Positions 22,143-33,556 of a stretch of DNA of 64,000 nucleotides are shown here, piece after piece (positions within the stretch are counted from its first letter, which is position 1; every line of letters begins with the position of its first letter). The stretch is taken from NCBI GenBank assembly GCA_963277665.1, contig OY728130.1, forward strand, positions 1,366,840,393-1,366,904,392. The letters are read 5' to 3'. This stretch comes from Viscum album. Taxonomy: Eukaryota > Streptophyta > Magnoliopsida > Santalales > Viscaceae. Both the position numbers and the translations under genes were made by a program. The notes under the pieces were generated by a model. That model was not told the DNA's origin, ran no database searches, and worked only from the letters and a program-made list of their open reading frames with translations.

Positions 22143-24215
22143 GTGGTTCATCCAGGGGATGAGACCGGATTTCACTTTTCGGCAAAGGAGAAATCTTTGC
22201 AGCTTTGCCGTACGTTAAGGAGGAAGGGGAAACCCTTCGTGTGGTCAGACAGTTGTCAGCAGAGCTTCCAGGAGCTGAGACAGAGATTGACCAGCGCACC
22301 TATCTTGAGGTTTCCTGAGGAGGGAGTAGGGTACGTAGTCTACTGCGATGCATCAGGGACCGGACTCAGATGTGTTCTGATGCAGGAGCGGGCAGTGATC
22401 GCCTATGGATCACGTCAGTTGAGGCCGCATGAGCAGAACTATGCTACCCATGACCTGGAGTTAGCAGCAGTGGTCTTCTCTCTGAAGACATGGCGACACT
22501 ACCTGATGGGCGAGCGCTTTACAGTCTTTTCTGATCATCAGAGTCTTAGGTATATCTTCTCGCAGAAGGACCTAAACCTGAGACAACAGCGATGGCTCGA
22601 TTTCCTCCAGGACTATGACTTTGAGATAGTCTATACTCCTAAAAAGGGGAACGTAGTAGCCGATGCCCTCAGCAGGAGGACGAGCATTCAGCTACTTGAG
22701 GAGGCGACAAAGCAGCTAGCCTCTTTGCAGATATCCTTCATGGATAGAGATGGAGCAGCCTTCTTCCAGTCTCTCACAGTCACCCCTCCTCTACTACAGC
22801 AGGTCAGAGAGGCACAACGTGAGGACGCTGACTGTGAGACACGGCGTGCACATATATCCTCGGGACAGGCACCTGATGGTTTCTCCCTTGGAGCAGAGCA
22901 CGACATCCTTTTCAGAGGACGTACCATGGTACCAGTCGCTTTGCGAGAGGATGTGCTGAGAGAGTTTCACACTTCTCCTTTGGCAGTACATCCTGGAGTG
23001 GCGAAGATGTACCAGGATCTCAGACGACAGCACTGGTGGCCGGGCATGAAGAAGTCTGTAGCAGAGTTCGTTTCTCGATGCCTCACTTGCCAGCAGGTGA
23101 AGGCAGAGCATCAGGTACCAGCAGGCTTGGTACAACCCTTGGAGGTTCCAGAGTGGAAGTGGGATGGCATATCTATGGACTTCGTGACTCGACTTCCACG
23201 CACCTCCAGAGGTCACGACTCCATTTGGGTGATTGTTGACCGACTCACCAAGTCGGCACACTTCTTACCCATCAGAGAGCAGGGCTCAGTGGAGAGCTTG
23301 GGATGTCTTTACGTTCAGGAGATTGTGCGGCTCCACGGTGTGCCATCATCTATCGTCTCCGATCGAGATGCTCGCTTTACTTCCCGGCTTTGGAAGGGGT
23401 TACAGGAGGCATTCGGGACGCAGCTACGTCTGAGCACAGCTTTTCACCCTCAGACGGATGGTCAGACAGAGAGGACCATTCAGACTCTTGAGGACATGCT
23501 CCGCGAATGTGTCCTCGACTTTGGTAGTAGCTGGGAGGACCACCTACCCTTGGTGGAGTTTTCGTACAACAACAGCTACCACTCCACCATCGGGATGGCA
23601 CCGTATGAGGCGTTGTACGGCCGACCTTGTAGATCTCCTTTGTGTTGGACAGACCCTAGGGAGTCAGCACTTGTGGGACCGGAGATGGTCCAGGCCACGA
23701 CAGAGAAGGTCCAGGTCATCCAGGAGCGGATGAGGACAGCTTAGAGCCGGCAGAAGTCATACGCTGATAGGAGGCGGAGGACACTAGAGTTCGAGGATGG
23801 CGACCACGTCTTCTTACGGGTCTCACCTCGACGTGGTATACGGAGATTTGGTCGTGGCAGAAAGTTATCTCCGCGCTTAATCGGACCCTTTCAGGTCCTC
23901 AGCAGGATTGGAAAGGTGACTTATCGCCTGGCTCTACCACCTCAGTTGCACCAGGTGCACGACGTCTTCCACGTATCTCAGCTGAGGAGATACGTGCACG
24001 ACCCGACGCACATAATTGACCATGGGGAGCTTGACGTTGACGATGGGGCGACTTTTACGGAGGTCCCGGTGGAGATAGAGGATCGACAGGAGCGGGTCCT
24101 ATGTGGGCGATCGATTCCTCATGTACGCATTAGATGGCATCACGGAAACCTCCAGGAGAGCACATGGGAGCGGGAGGCTCAGATGCGTGCTCAGTACCCT
24201 CATTTGTTTCCCTAG
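22143..24215 (+). pseudogene. Element B pol remnant: RNase H, integrase and chromodomain-like tail (one internal stop)
   Basis: A 533-codon open frame ends at TAG 23742-23744 and continues in the same frame to 24215. Residues 1-22 look like a protease tail, joined to the RT connection block KGKPFVW. RNase H follows (CDASG near residue 62; TVFSDHQSLRY). Integrase has the HHCC domain (HTSPLAVHPG...CLTCQQVK) and all three catalytic residues: Asp345, Asp407 and Glu443, with 35 residues between the last two. The motif YNNSYHSTIGMAPYEALYG is intact. The tail has VFHVSQLRRYVHDP and ESTWEREAQMRAQYPHLFP. The RT fingers and palm with its catalytic FIDD are missing, so reverse transcription in cis is impossible. 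The stop replaces a Gln codon found in relatives. Confidence 0.93.
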
Positions 24216-24247
24216 TTTTGATGTATCTTTACGGGGATGTAAAGCCC

Positions 24248-24261
24248 TGAGGTGGAAGTAA
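24248..24261 (+). other. Element B polypurine tract
   Basis: TGAGGTGGAAGTAA directly precedes the 3' LTR. In D the same place reads TGAGGTGGGGGTAA (41793-41806), so B's tract has lost two G's to A. Confidence 0.75.
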
Positions 24262-27200
24262 TGTAAAGACCCGTAAAATTCAAGGAAATTTTTTTCTTAA
24301 TTTTCTTTGGAATTTTACAAGAATGCGGTTTCTGACGGCACCTAATTCCGAGGCCCGGAGTGCCCAGAATCATTTTCCGAAGTTTGGCTCGGGTACGTTC
24401 AGTGAACGAACGAGAGGGTTTTTCTAACTTTTGAACCGGTGCCCGGAATCAAATTCCGAGGGCACCGATGAACTCGCAGCGCCGATATTTGCTTAAGGAG
24501 ACCTTTTCCGAGGTTGTGTTTATTGCATGTTGAGAGTTAGTTTTTGGGAGTTTAGAATAAGTTAAATAAAAATTGTGGAATACAAATTTTTATTTTAACT
24601 TGTTGGTTATCTTCTCCCAAAGGGAGTTAGAGGTGGGACCCACATCCACTTAACCTCCCTTGGGAGGATTAAGTGTGGTGGGGCCCACACGAAGCATAAC
24701 TCTTCACCTTTTTTAAAACTCCATTAAACTCCTCTTTTAATAACATGACAACTTTGTTAATTAATGGAGTTGAATTGTTTGAATTTCAAACCTTTGAAAT
24801 TAAAATTGTTAATTGTGTGAATAAAATAAGACTTTAGCTTATTTTATTTGGGTTAGAATTCTCTAACCACCTTGAGAGAATTTGGAACCTTCTCCTTCTT
24901 CTTCAAACTTTGACGAAGAACGCGAAGAACATTCGGACATCGATGAAGAACGCCACGTTCTCGGGAACCGTCTTCCGCGACGTCATACCCGCGATACCAA
25001 CGACGTCTTCTTCCGCGTCATCTCTTCCGCGACGATTTCCCGCGACGAAATCGTCGTCAAAGAACTTCGAATCCTCGCTTCACGACATCGACGTCCTTCT
25101 TCCGTGACGCCGACCACCGCGACGCGTCTTCCGCGGGTCATTGACGATCATCGTTCTTGAAACCGAGGTAGGGGTTTGTTGTTGATTATTTATTTACTCT
25201 CGTCCTTGGTTCTAGCATGATAATCTTGTGGATAAATATTTAAGGGTTATCATCTAACGAGAGGGGGGTCGGACCACACAAACACGGCCGAATTCCCCCT
25301 CCTTTGTTCTTGATTATTATTATTTTCTTGAGGATGAACGAGATGGCGTGGTGCCGTCGCACCACGCGGGAATCACACAGAAAATATTGCGCGGCGCCGT
25401 CGCGCCGCGCCGTGGAAAGATTATCTTGAACGCGACGCCGTCGCGCCGCGTCGAAGGAAACCAAAGGCGCCGCGGCCGGAGCGGGGCCGCGGCGGAGGGG
25501 TGCAATGCCATCGCATCGCGCCAGACGATGAAGGCCGTGGCCGGTTCTGGGCCGCGGTGGAACGGGAAGACCGGCGGCCAGCCGGGCCGCCGGTGTCGGA
25601 AGCCGGAAAGGGGACCGGCCTTGCCGGTCCCGTTGAGGAAGGACCGTCCGGCCAGGACGGGTCGGCCGGAAAGGAGAAGAACCAGGGGAATTAATTCCCC
25701 CGGCTGGCCAAAACCGGCCCCCCATAATGGGGGGGCCGCGGTTACACCAAGGGGGGGAAGCGCCCCCCCGTTTTTTTTCAAAAGCAGGCCCCCACGTGGG
25801 GGGGGGGGCGTTGGACAAAGGCGCGGCTTTCAGCCGCGCCGCCAGCAGAAAAGTGGGGGCTTTTCCCCTCGCGCGTGGCACCCGAGCGGAGCCCAGGCCG
25901 CGCCGCCGTGCCGGACAGCGCCGCCGCGCCGCCGGCCGGGCCGGGTCGGACCTGGGTCGGGTCGACCCGGTTCGGGCCGACCCGGGGGGGGGGTCGGGCC
26001 GTGTCGGCCTGGACCCGGACCTCCCGTTTTCGAATCGACTTCGGTCTTTTGGCCATAACTTGAGCTAAGGACCTCCGTTTGTCAAACCGTCAGCGGCGAT
26101 GCGATCCTTGGATCGAGATGGTCATTTAGGTGTATTACACTCAAGGTTTCGGAATACTTTGTGTTCGGCTGGGTTGGTTCGTACACGAAACCAACCGGGC
26201 CCTCGGAGCGGAAACGCTCATATCTTGAGCTACGGACGTCCGATTGTCGTGTCGTCAGCTTTGTTGTGTTCCTTTTAGTGAGACGTATCTTTTGGCATAC
26301 TACGCCCGAGGTTTGGACGCAGGTGGAGTACGCTCGGGTTGGTTTTTCCTTAAAAACCAACCGGGCCCCTGGGACGAAAAAGCCAATAACTCTCAGACCG
26401 GGAGTCCGATTGACGCGCCGTCTGTTGCGTTGAGTTCCTGTTGACGATACGGAACTTTTGGATACATCAACTCTGGACTGTGTGACAGTTGATGTATCAG
26501 CCTCTCGGCTCGTGGAGCGGACCCTCCCGAACGAGCTTGCTGTGTGCGGGAACCCTAGTGCTGGCTGCGACTGTGACTACTACTGTTACTGCTACTGCTA
26601 CGTGACTGCGACGACGACAGTACAGAGATCCTTAGTGGATTCGACGACGACGACTTCAGCACTCTGCGATCCTACGTGGATCAGTGCTACAGGTCCTGTG
26701 TGGGCCCGATCCTGTGTGGGTCCGATCCTGTGTGCGTCATTACGCTCAGCGGTCCTGTGTGAACCAGCGCCTACAGGTCCTGTGTGGGCCCGATCCTATG
26801 TGGGTATTTGTGGGGGTTAGTTACCTATCGATCCTTCGTGGGTCCGACGACTTAGATGGATCAAAGATCATCTTTATCGTCCTTCGAAGTAGTATACCTG
26901 TGTGAGATGAATCATGTTGCTTTCCTGTGTGGATTGTGTTGTGTTATCCTGTGTGGATTTTCGTTTTGCTTTCCTGTGTATAATACGTATACTTTCCTAT
27001 GTGGACTGAGTTGTACTTGGTCTCGGAGGTTGGAGCGTATTGGAATTCATGACTTAGGTATATGTATGGGCATATACCTAAGCAGTGTCGGTTGTTACTT
27101 CGTGTTTGTATCTTTCCTTTGTGGTTTATCCTTTGTGGATTTTGGGAGACCTTCGGTGGTCTCGGGGTCCCTACTGAGTAGCTTATACTCACCCCTGCAC

Positions 27201-27681
27201 GGGCTATGCCCGCACTACATTGTGTTGGTTGCAGACGACGGATAGCATTGATCGTGGTTGAGGCTTGCAGAGCAGGACGGTACCTGGAGGAGGACCACTG
27301 GGCGGGACGTACTCGGAGAGGACGGTGGGACCCGTGGAGCAATGGAGCTATCTGTACCCACCCTTCAGGTGGGATTTCCAGTGGACAGCTCGGTGTAGCA
27401 ACTTTTACTTTACAGTTGCTGTTTTCCCTTTCGAGTTGTACTTTACTTTCAGTTTGGGTTTGTATACTGGCCCATTTACTTTTCCTCACTTTGAGTTGTA
27501 CTCTGTTTTTACTTAGTGTTTACTTTTCCGCTTGCTTACTTTGTGGTGTTTGTTTACTTTTCAAAGGCAATGCCTTCCCTTTTTACTAGGAATTACGCCT
27601 TGGGGCTAATCGCCAGCCCCTGGCCTATGGAAGGCGGGCTTGGGGTAGTCACGGCACGGGCCCCGAGGGCGGGTCGTGACA
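24262..27681 (+). repeat. Element B 3' LTR
   Basis: 3420 bp, about 96% like the 5' LTR over the first ~250 bases (hand count). It has the same landmarks: TCP-like motifs (24633, 24678), donor GT 25168, hairpin 25346-25367, modules at 26055, 26220 and 26386, hairpin 27053-27082, and acceptor AG 27233-27234. Differences are shorter C and G runs and an extra segment of about 27-30 bp near 25620-25650. Confidence 0.95.
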
Positions 27682-28165
27682 TAATTTCACCCGACTAGCG
27701 AGACATTCTCCAAATATTATTCTGAATCTTGATAGAAAAATCAACCGCTTTTACTCTGGACTGAATCCAAGGTATCAAAGGGCATTGGCCTCCCGTGAAT
27801 TCGAAAGTTATGAGAAACTTTTTCGAAGTTTTAAGAGGGTAGAGATGGAGTTTTCTGATGATCACAAATGCATTTTCGAAACAAGGAGAAGAAGAGGCCC
27901 AGATGGAAAGAAATGAGTAAGAATCAACAAAAGAAATATGATGGTAAGAAAATCCACTTTCTAGTTTGTGAAAAGTGTGGCAAGAAGAACCTTGGGGAAT
28001 GTCTTACCAAAACTGGAAAGTGTTTTAAATGTGGTAAGTTTGGACATATGGCCTGAGATTGTAATGAAAATGATCCTAAGACTAATCCTGATAAGCAAAC
28101 TGTAAAGTGTTTTAAATGTGGTGAGATGAGTTACTAAGAAAATGCTTGCCCAAAGAGATATCCAA
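27682..28165 (+). pseudogene. Element A gag, C-terminal part
   Basis: The frame resumes after B with FTRLARHSP, RFYSGLNPRYQRAL and a basic linker. Two CCHC zinc knuckles follow: CFKCGKFGHMA-stop-DC near 28021-28060, and a damaged CFKCGEMSY-stop-ENAC near 28108-28150. These would bind element RNA. Stops at several sites inactivate it. Confidence 0.85.
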
Positions 28166-28203
28166 ATGATGCAAATAATCTAGAATATAATAAGAAAGGT
28201 GTA

Positions 28204-28680
28204 GTGAAATATTTTGCGACTACGTTAGTAGATGCTGAGCCATCCAATGAAGTTGTATCAGGTACTTTGTTTGTTTACTTAGATTTTTCTAAAGTTTTGT
28301 TTGATACAGGGTCTATACATTCCTTTATCTCTGAGAAATTTTCTGGTAAATTGGAAATATCACCTCAAAAAATGAGACTGGAACTTGTTGTTAAAAAACC
28401 AAGGGGAAATATTATTACAAAGATTAATTATAAGAATCTTTCTATTATGGAATGTGGAAAGACTTTATTTGAAAAACTTTTTGTTTTACCCTTAGTTGAG
28501 TTTGATGTTATTATGGGAATGGATTGGATTTCTATTTATCATACTAAGATTGACTGTAGAGCTAAAGAAGTTGTTTTTCAAAAAGAGTTTCAGTTTGTAT
28601 ACAATACTGAACACATACAATTGATAACATATCAGGAAGCTGATAAACCGTTTAAAGATGGAAATTAAATTTATCTTGCT
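28204..28680 (+). pseudogene. Element A protease
   Basis: A 154-residue frame with the aspartic protease core VLFDTGSIHSFIS (residues 31-43; catalytic Asp kept) and FDVIMGMDWISIYHTKIDCR (about residues 98-117). These are typical of plant Ty3/gypsy retropepsins that cleave Gag-Pol. It has no internal stop and is the best preserved domain of A. It ends in a stop where the gag-pol frame should continue. Confidence 0.88.
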
Positions 28681-28699
28681 CATATTTTTGAAAACAAGG

Positions 28700-29640
28700 G
28701 AACTGTTCAGATTAATGATGTGTCAGTGGTAAATGAATACCTTGATGTTTTTTCCTAATGAGTTACCCAGTATCATACCTGATCGAGAAGTCAAATTCAC
28801 AATTAACTTATTTTATGATGTTAATCCAATTTCAAAACCCCCATATCGTATGGCTCAAATAAAACTTCTTGAATTGAAAAATCAGTTTCAGGATTTTCTT
28901 GATAAAGGCTTAGTTCATCCTAGAACTTCACCATGGGGTGCTCTTGTTTTGTTTGTTGAAAATAAAGACAGTTCCATGAGACTATGCATTGATTATAGAG
29001 CTTTAAATAACATCACTATTAAAAACAAGTATCTTTTACCTCATATATATGACTTGTTTGATCAACTCCAGGGAGCTCAGTACTTTTCCAAGATTGACTT
29101 GAGATCCAGATACCATCAGCTGAAGGGGAAGGAGGATGACATCCAAAAAACAACCTTTCATACTGGATATGGGCATTATTAATTTGTTGTTATGCCTTTT
29201 GGGTTAACTAATATATCGACTATATTCATGAATCTTATGAATAGAATATTTCCTGAGTTCTTAGATAAGTTTGTGGTTGTGTTTATTGATGACATTCTAG
29301 TATTTTATAAAAATATAGAGGAGCATGAAAAACATATAAGGGTTGTTTTACAAACCTGAAAGGAAAATAAACCGTATGGAAAATTCAGCAAGTGTGATTT
29401 TTGGTTGAAAAAATATTTCTTTTCTTGGGAACATTGTAAATAAAGATATAATAACAGTTGATCTTTACAAAAAAAGTGGTTGATGAATGGAAAAGACCTA
29501 CAAATATTACAGAGATTCATAGTTTTCTTGGATTATCATGTTATTATCGAAGGTTTGTTAACAACTTTGCATGGTTATCTAGCCTGATAATTAAGTTAAC
29601 ATGAAAAGGGGTTAAATTTATTTGGATAGAAGAATGTGAT
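28700..29640 (+). pseudogene. Element A reverse transcriptase
   Basis: From [15 protein letters not shown], the fingers and palm read [41 protein letters not shown] and [17 protein letters not shown] at about 29180 interrupts the [14 protein letters not shown] block. The catalytic [10 protein letters not shown] is present near 29284-29314. Beyond about 29350, frameshifts and stops break the thumb region. Confidence 0.9.
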
Positions 29641-30240
29641 GTTTTTTTCAGGAATTGAAGAATAGATTGGTGAATGCTCCAGTTTTGGCATTGCCTTCTC
29701 AAAATGGTGAGTTTGTCATCTACAGTGATGCTTCTTTGAAGGGGCTTGATTGTGTTTTGATGCAGAATGATCAAGTAATTTCTTATGCTTCAATAAAACT
29801 AAAGCCTCATGAGTTAAATTATCCCACACATGATTTGGAATTTGAATTTTTTGTTTTTGATTTGAAAATTTGGAGGCATCATTTATACAGATCCAAATAT
29901 CAAATATATACAGACTATAAAATTCTGAAGTATATATTCACTTAGAAGGAATTAAACATGAGGCAGAGAAGTTGGCTTGAACTGATAAAGTGTTATGATT
30001 TCATGATCAATTACCATCCTAGAAAAGCAAACAAAGTGGAAGATGACTTGAGTCGAAAACATCATGCATCATTAACCATGTTACATTTGGAACATGATCC
30101 CTTGATTAATGATTTGATGAATTTTGTCTTAGAAGTTATTGGTGTAGGAAATACCTCTATTTTTTCAGGTTTTAGTACAGTAATTATTATCAGAAATAAT
30201 TAAGAAAATGAAAAAGGAAAGCCATGATCTATAGAAAAAG
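29641..30240 (+). pseudogene. Element A RNase H
   Basis: Frame 29655-29945 reads VIYSDASLKGLDCVLMQ (catalytic Asp in SDAS), ELNYPTHDLEF (catalytic Glu position) and QIYTDYKILKYIF. After one TAG it continues KELNMRQRSWLELIKCYDF...DDLSRKHH. This activity would degrade the RNA of the RNA-DNA hybrid. Confidence 0.88.
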
Positions 30241-30246
30241 GTATAA

Positions 30247-30746
30247 TTGGTTAAAATGGGTAAGTTTCCAGAATTTAACCTTGATAAAGATTGTGTTTTA
30301 AGATTTGAAAAAAGGTTGTGTGTGACTTGTTATTCCCAGTTGAAAAAATATTTGTTGTGTAAAGCTCATAGTTCTCCATTTTCAGTTCATCCTGGAAGTA
30401 CTAAGATGTACAGAGACCTTCAGGAGTATTACTAGTGGGGTTGAATGAAAATGGATATTGTAGAAATTACTGTGAAATGTTTAACATGTCAATAGTTTAA
30501 AGAAGAGTGGCAGTTACCGAAGGGGATGATTTAGCCTTTTCCAGTGATAAATTGGAAATGGGAGAATATATCCATGGACTTTACGGTGGGACTACCTAAG
30601 ACATCTCGAGGTAACAATGCAATTTGGGTTATTGTTGATCGGCTAACAAAATCTGCACATTTTCTTTCTATTCGAGATACAATGTCTATGGATCATCTTT
30701 CTCAGCTGTACCTCAAAGAGATTTTCAGGCTACATGGAGTTCCTCT
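30247..30746 (+). pseudogene. Element A integrase, N-terminal part
   Basis: It carries the HHCC zinc region (HSSPFSVHPGSTKMYRDLQ, then CLTCQ) with three stops, then WENISMDFTVGLPKTSRG with the first catalytic Asp, and DRLTKSAHFLSI. The frame reaches RLHGVPL and is cut at 30746 by element C. The following residues, SDQDPRF, are encoded from about 51711. Confidence 0.88.
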
Positions 30747-32729
30747 TGAAGGTTCTAGGCACAACGGAAGTGTGGTTGGGACAACACCCAACTTTAATTT
30801 TTACCATGATCAATGATTATTTTGAAATCAATATGACGATGAATGTCAGTCTCCATGGAATAGAATCAAAGATTTAGATAAAGAAGGAAGAGGCCCGAAA
30901 CCTTTAAATAGGATCTTGCACATCATGTTTATAATTAATTTAATTAATTTCATAAAGAAAAGAATATCTTGATATTTTGTATTTTCTTTGTTGATGATAT
31001 TGATCATTCGGAATGACCCTTCTGGATTATCTCGTTGTGCTTGCGAGGATCCAAACTAGAATCCCTCTAGTGGTGATCCACACATGATCTGATAGCCTCT
31101 GATCGACACCACTCGTTCTCTGAGTGCTAGCATGGAGAAGTGAGTGTCTTGTGTCTGTATTTATTGATCGCTTATTCTTCGTCCTTGAAGAACGTCTTTC
31201 TCTCTTAAGAGGGTCGGGAATAGGATTAGAGGGAGAAATTTTTTAGCTCAACAATTCTCAATTAACCAAGCGTGAGATGTGTTCTCTATGGCACAATAGA
31301 CGTACTTTTCTATTTATATGCATGGAACTTCAGTTATAATATTTAATTGCATAACAGAAATTAAATAAATTAATGAACTTAGAGAAAAACCATGCTCATA
31401 ATAATACCACGTCATTATTTATGGTGTGCCAACTTGTGTAAAACAAAATTATAAATAAAATTTCATGTTATAAAATAATAGCAACATCATTATTATTTTA
31501 ACTTGTGCTAACTAGTTAAATAATTATTTACCGTCTTGAAAATAATTATTTTACTACCAGAACGACTTTGGTCTGTTCAAACTCCACTTCCATTTATTGA
31601 ACACCTAAATAAATAAATAAATAATTTATTATCTTAAATAAATATTTTATTTACAAACTAGTAAATAAGTATTTATTAAATGTTCAATAAAATAAATAAA
31701 TATATTTTATTTAATTTATGAAATAATTTTAACTTGAATAAAATTATTCCATGGTCTTGAGAATAATATTTATTTCATTAATTAAATTCAAATAGAATTT
31801 AACTAAGACCACCAAAACACTTAGTGTGTTACCCTCTAGGATTCTTTCTCGTTGGCATTAGGCGGGCTTGCCTAAAGTCCAAGAGTACTTTCTATAAATG
31901 GGTCAAGGTACCTAAGAGAAAGAATTTAAATTCACAATAACGACATCCACATACGAACCCTCACTGTGTAATATAATCCCTTTTTCACAATATCTCATCA
32001 AGAATGTTTCATGATAGTTTCATCAACTTTTATGCTTGATATGTCGTTATTTGATTACCTAAAATAAACTCATCATTACACCATGGTCATGGAATTTCAC
32101 GCGACAATTATATTTCAATCAAAGGGCTAAGATATAAACTTCCATAAATGAAAGGGAAAAATCCTTCCTCAACTTATCCATTAATAATATGCCACTCATG
32201 ATGCACCCAACATACCCTACTTCCCACCAACTGTCTGCGTGAAAATTTTCGTTAGTAAATCAAAGTGCACGAGTCGTGACACGTATTAATGATAATATTA
32301 AAGTATAAAGATCATTACACACACTCGCAGATACAAATATCCAATGACATCAAAACATGCAGAATTCCTACTGGTGGGTATGTTCTCATAATCTTCTATC
32401 TTAGAAATTACCAAGTGCAAACTTCATGAGAGGAAGTCTCATCTACTTATGAGTACTCACTCCTGACGGTCTATATGCTATGTGTCCCATAAAAGTATGT
32501 CATCCAACCATAGAACTATATTTAAGAATATTTTTATAGTATTTTAAGGTTCTCATCATAGTGGGGAACTACCATGACCTTATCAATGCAACAAACACTC
32601 TAGAACATTATTACATCATAGTCATACAAAACAGTGAACAATATATAATAAGATGTTTAATATTTAAATACATTAAATATCCATGTAATCAAAGTAAAAC
32701 CAGTTGGTTCTAGGACACCAACTCTTAAA
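30747..32729 (-). repeat. Element C 3' LTR
   Basis: 1983 bp, present again as 49717-51700. On the minus strand it begins TTTAAGAGTTGG (the other copy begins TGTAAGAGTTGG, so the terminal TG is mutated) and ends ACCTTCA. It contains AT-rich AAATAAATAAATAA stretches near 31600-31740 and TATAAATA on - at 31318-31311. It differs from the other copy by about 12% over the first ~250 + strand bases, largely through transitions. Confidence 0.93.
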
Positions 32730-32740
32730 AACTCCCACTT
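32730..32740 (-). other. Element C polypurine tract
   Basis: On the minus strand, AAGTGGGAGTT directly precedes the 3' LTR. It primes plus-strand synthesis in copia elements. Confidence 0.85.
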
Positions 32741-32743
32741 GGA

Positions 32744-33394
32744 CTAGTGCCAACAACCTATGAATTTTAGCCCCCTAGACCTCACATGGTGATCATGTTT
32801 ATCCTGAGTCAAGGATTTAGTCAAGGGGTCCGCCACGTTATCCTCTGTGGAAATACTACTCAATGCAACTTCACCTCTTTGAGAAAAATCTCTCAAGATA
32901 TGATACTTTCGAAGTAAGTGCTTCATCTGCTGATGTGACCTTGGATCTTTTGCGAGAGCCACCACTGCAGTATTATCACAGTATAGTGTGATGGGATATT
33001 TACTGCTAGGTATCATATCCATCTCCTGGATGAATCTTTGCATCCAAACTACTTCTTTAGATACCTCAGAAGTTGTGATATACTTGGACTCTACTGTAGA
33101 ATCAGTGACCACACTCTTCTTTGAGCTCTTCTAGCTCACTATACCTACATTCAAAGTGAAGATGTATCCTGTTTGTGACTTCATGTCATCTTGATCAGTC
33201 TAGAAACTATCATCTTCATATCCTTTGATAACTAGTTCTTCATCTCCTCCATAAACCAGGAATATATCCTTAGTATGCCTCAGATACTTTAGGATAATCT
33301 TGAATTCCATATAATGATGGTCACCTGGGTTATCTTGATATCTTCCTACCATAATCAATGTGTAGACGACATCCAGACTAGTACATAGCATGAC
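32744..33394 (-). pseudogene. Element C RNase H
   Basis: The minus frames read MLCTSLDVVYTLIMVGRYQ and HYMEFKIILKYLRHTKDIF. Then come DSTVESKYITTSEVSKEVVW (catalytic Glu in VESKY-type motif), YCDNTAVVALAKDP (catalytic Asp), HHLLRKYH-like residues and ADPLTKSL. This is the typical C-terminus of copia pol, ending 15 bases before the LTR. Internal stops are near 33150-33200. Confidence 0.9.
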
Positions 33395-33556
33395 TTACAT
33401 GACTGACCCAATCGCTAATGTGTATGGAGTCCTTTCCATTATCTTTATTTCCTCATGTGTCCGAGGACACATTTTCTTGGAAAGATGAATGCCATGTGAT
33501 GCTGGCAACAATCCCCTCTTAGATTGTTCCATACTGAATCTCTTCAGTATATTATC
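33395..33556 (-). pseudogene. Element C reverse transcriptase, C-terminal part
   Basis: Minus frame: ILKRFSMEQSKRGLLPASHG, then LSKKMCPRTHEEI and TPYTLAIGSVM. This is the copia RT thumb region just after the insertion E. It joins the upstream ITYTDKILK block at 34842. Confidence 0.88.
33543..33556 (+). repeat. Left direct repeat flanking insert E
   Basis: TTCAGTATATTATC here and TTCAGTATCTTATC at 34828-34841 differ at one base. The length (14 bp) and near-identity fit a target-site duplication made by LINE-type target-primed insertion. Confidence 0.75.

Larger units (their letters stand above)
16955..27681 (+). mobile_element. Element B: Ty3/gypsy retrotransposon lacking RT, nested in A gag
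   Basis: 10,727 bp with perfect 5-bp duplications TAATT. It has long LTRs (16955-20347 and 24262-27681), a PBS at 20351, a gag frame 20623-21786, and a fused frame 22143-24215 carrying RNase H, integrase and a chromodomain-like tail. Most of the protease and nearly all of the reverse transcriptase are absent, so it could not have moved without enzymes supplied in trans, unless the deletion came after insertion. The internal region is much richer in G+C than A, C or the flanks. The 5' and 3' LTRs differ by about 10 bases in the first ~250 (hand count), so it is the youngest insertion here. Confidence 0.95.
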
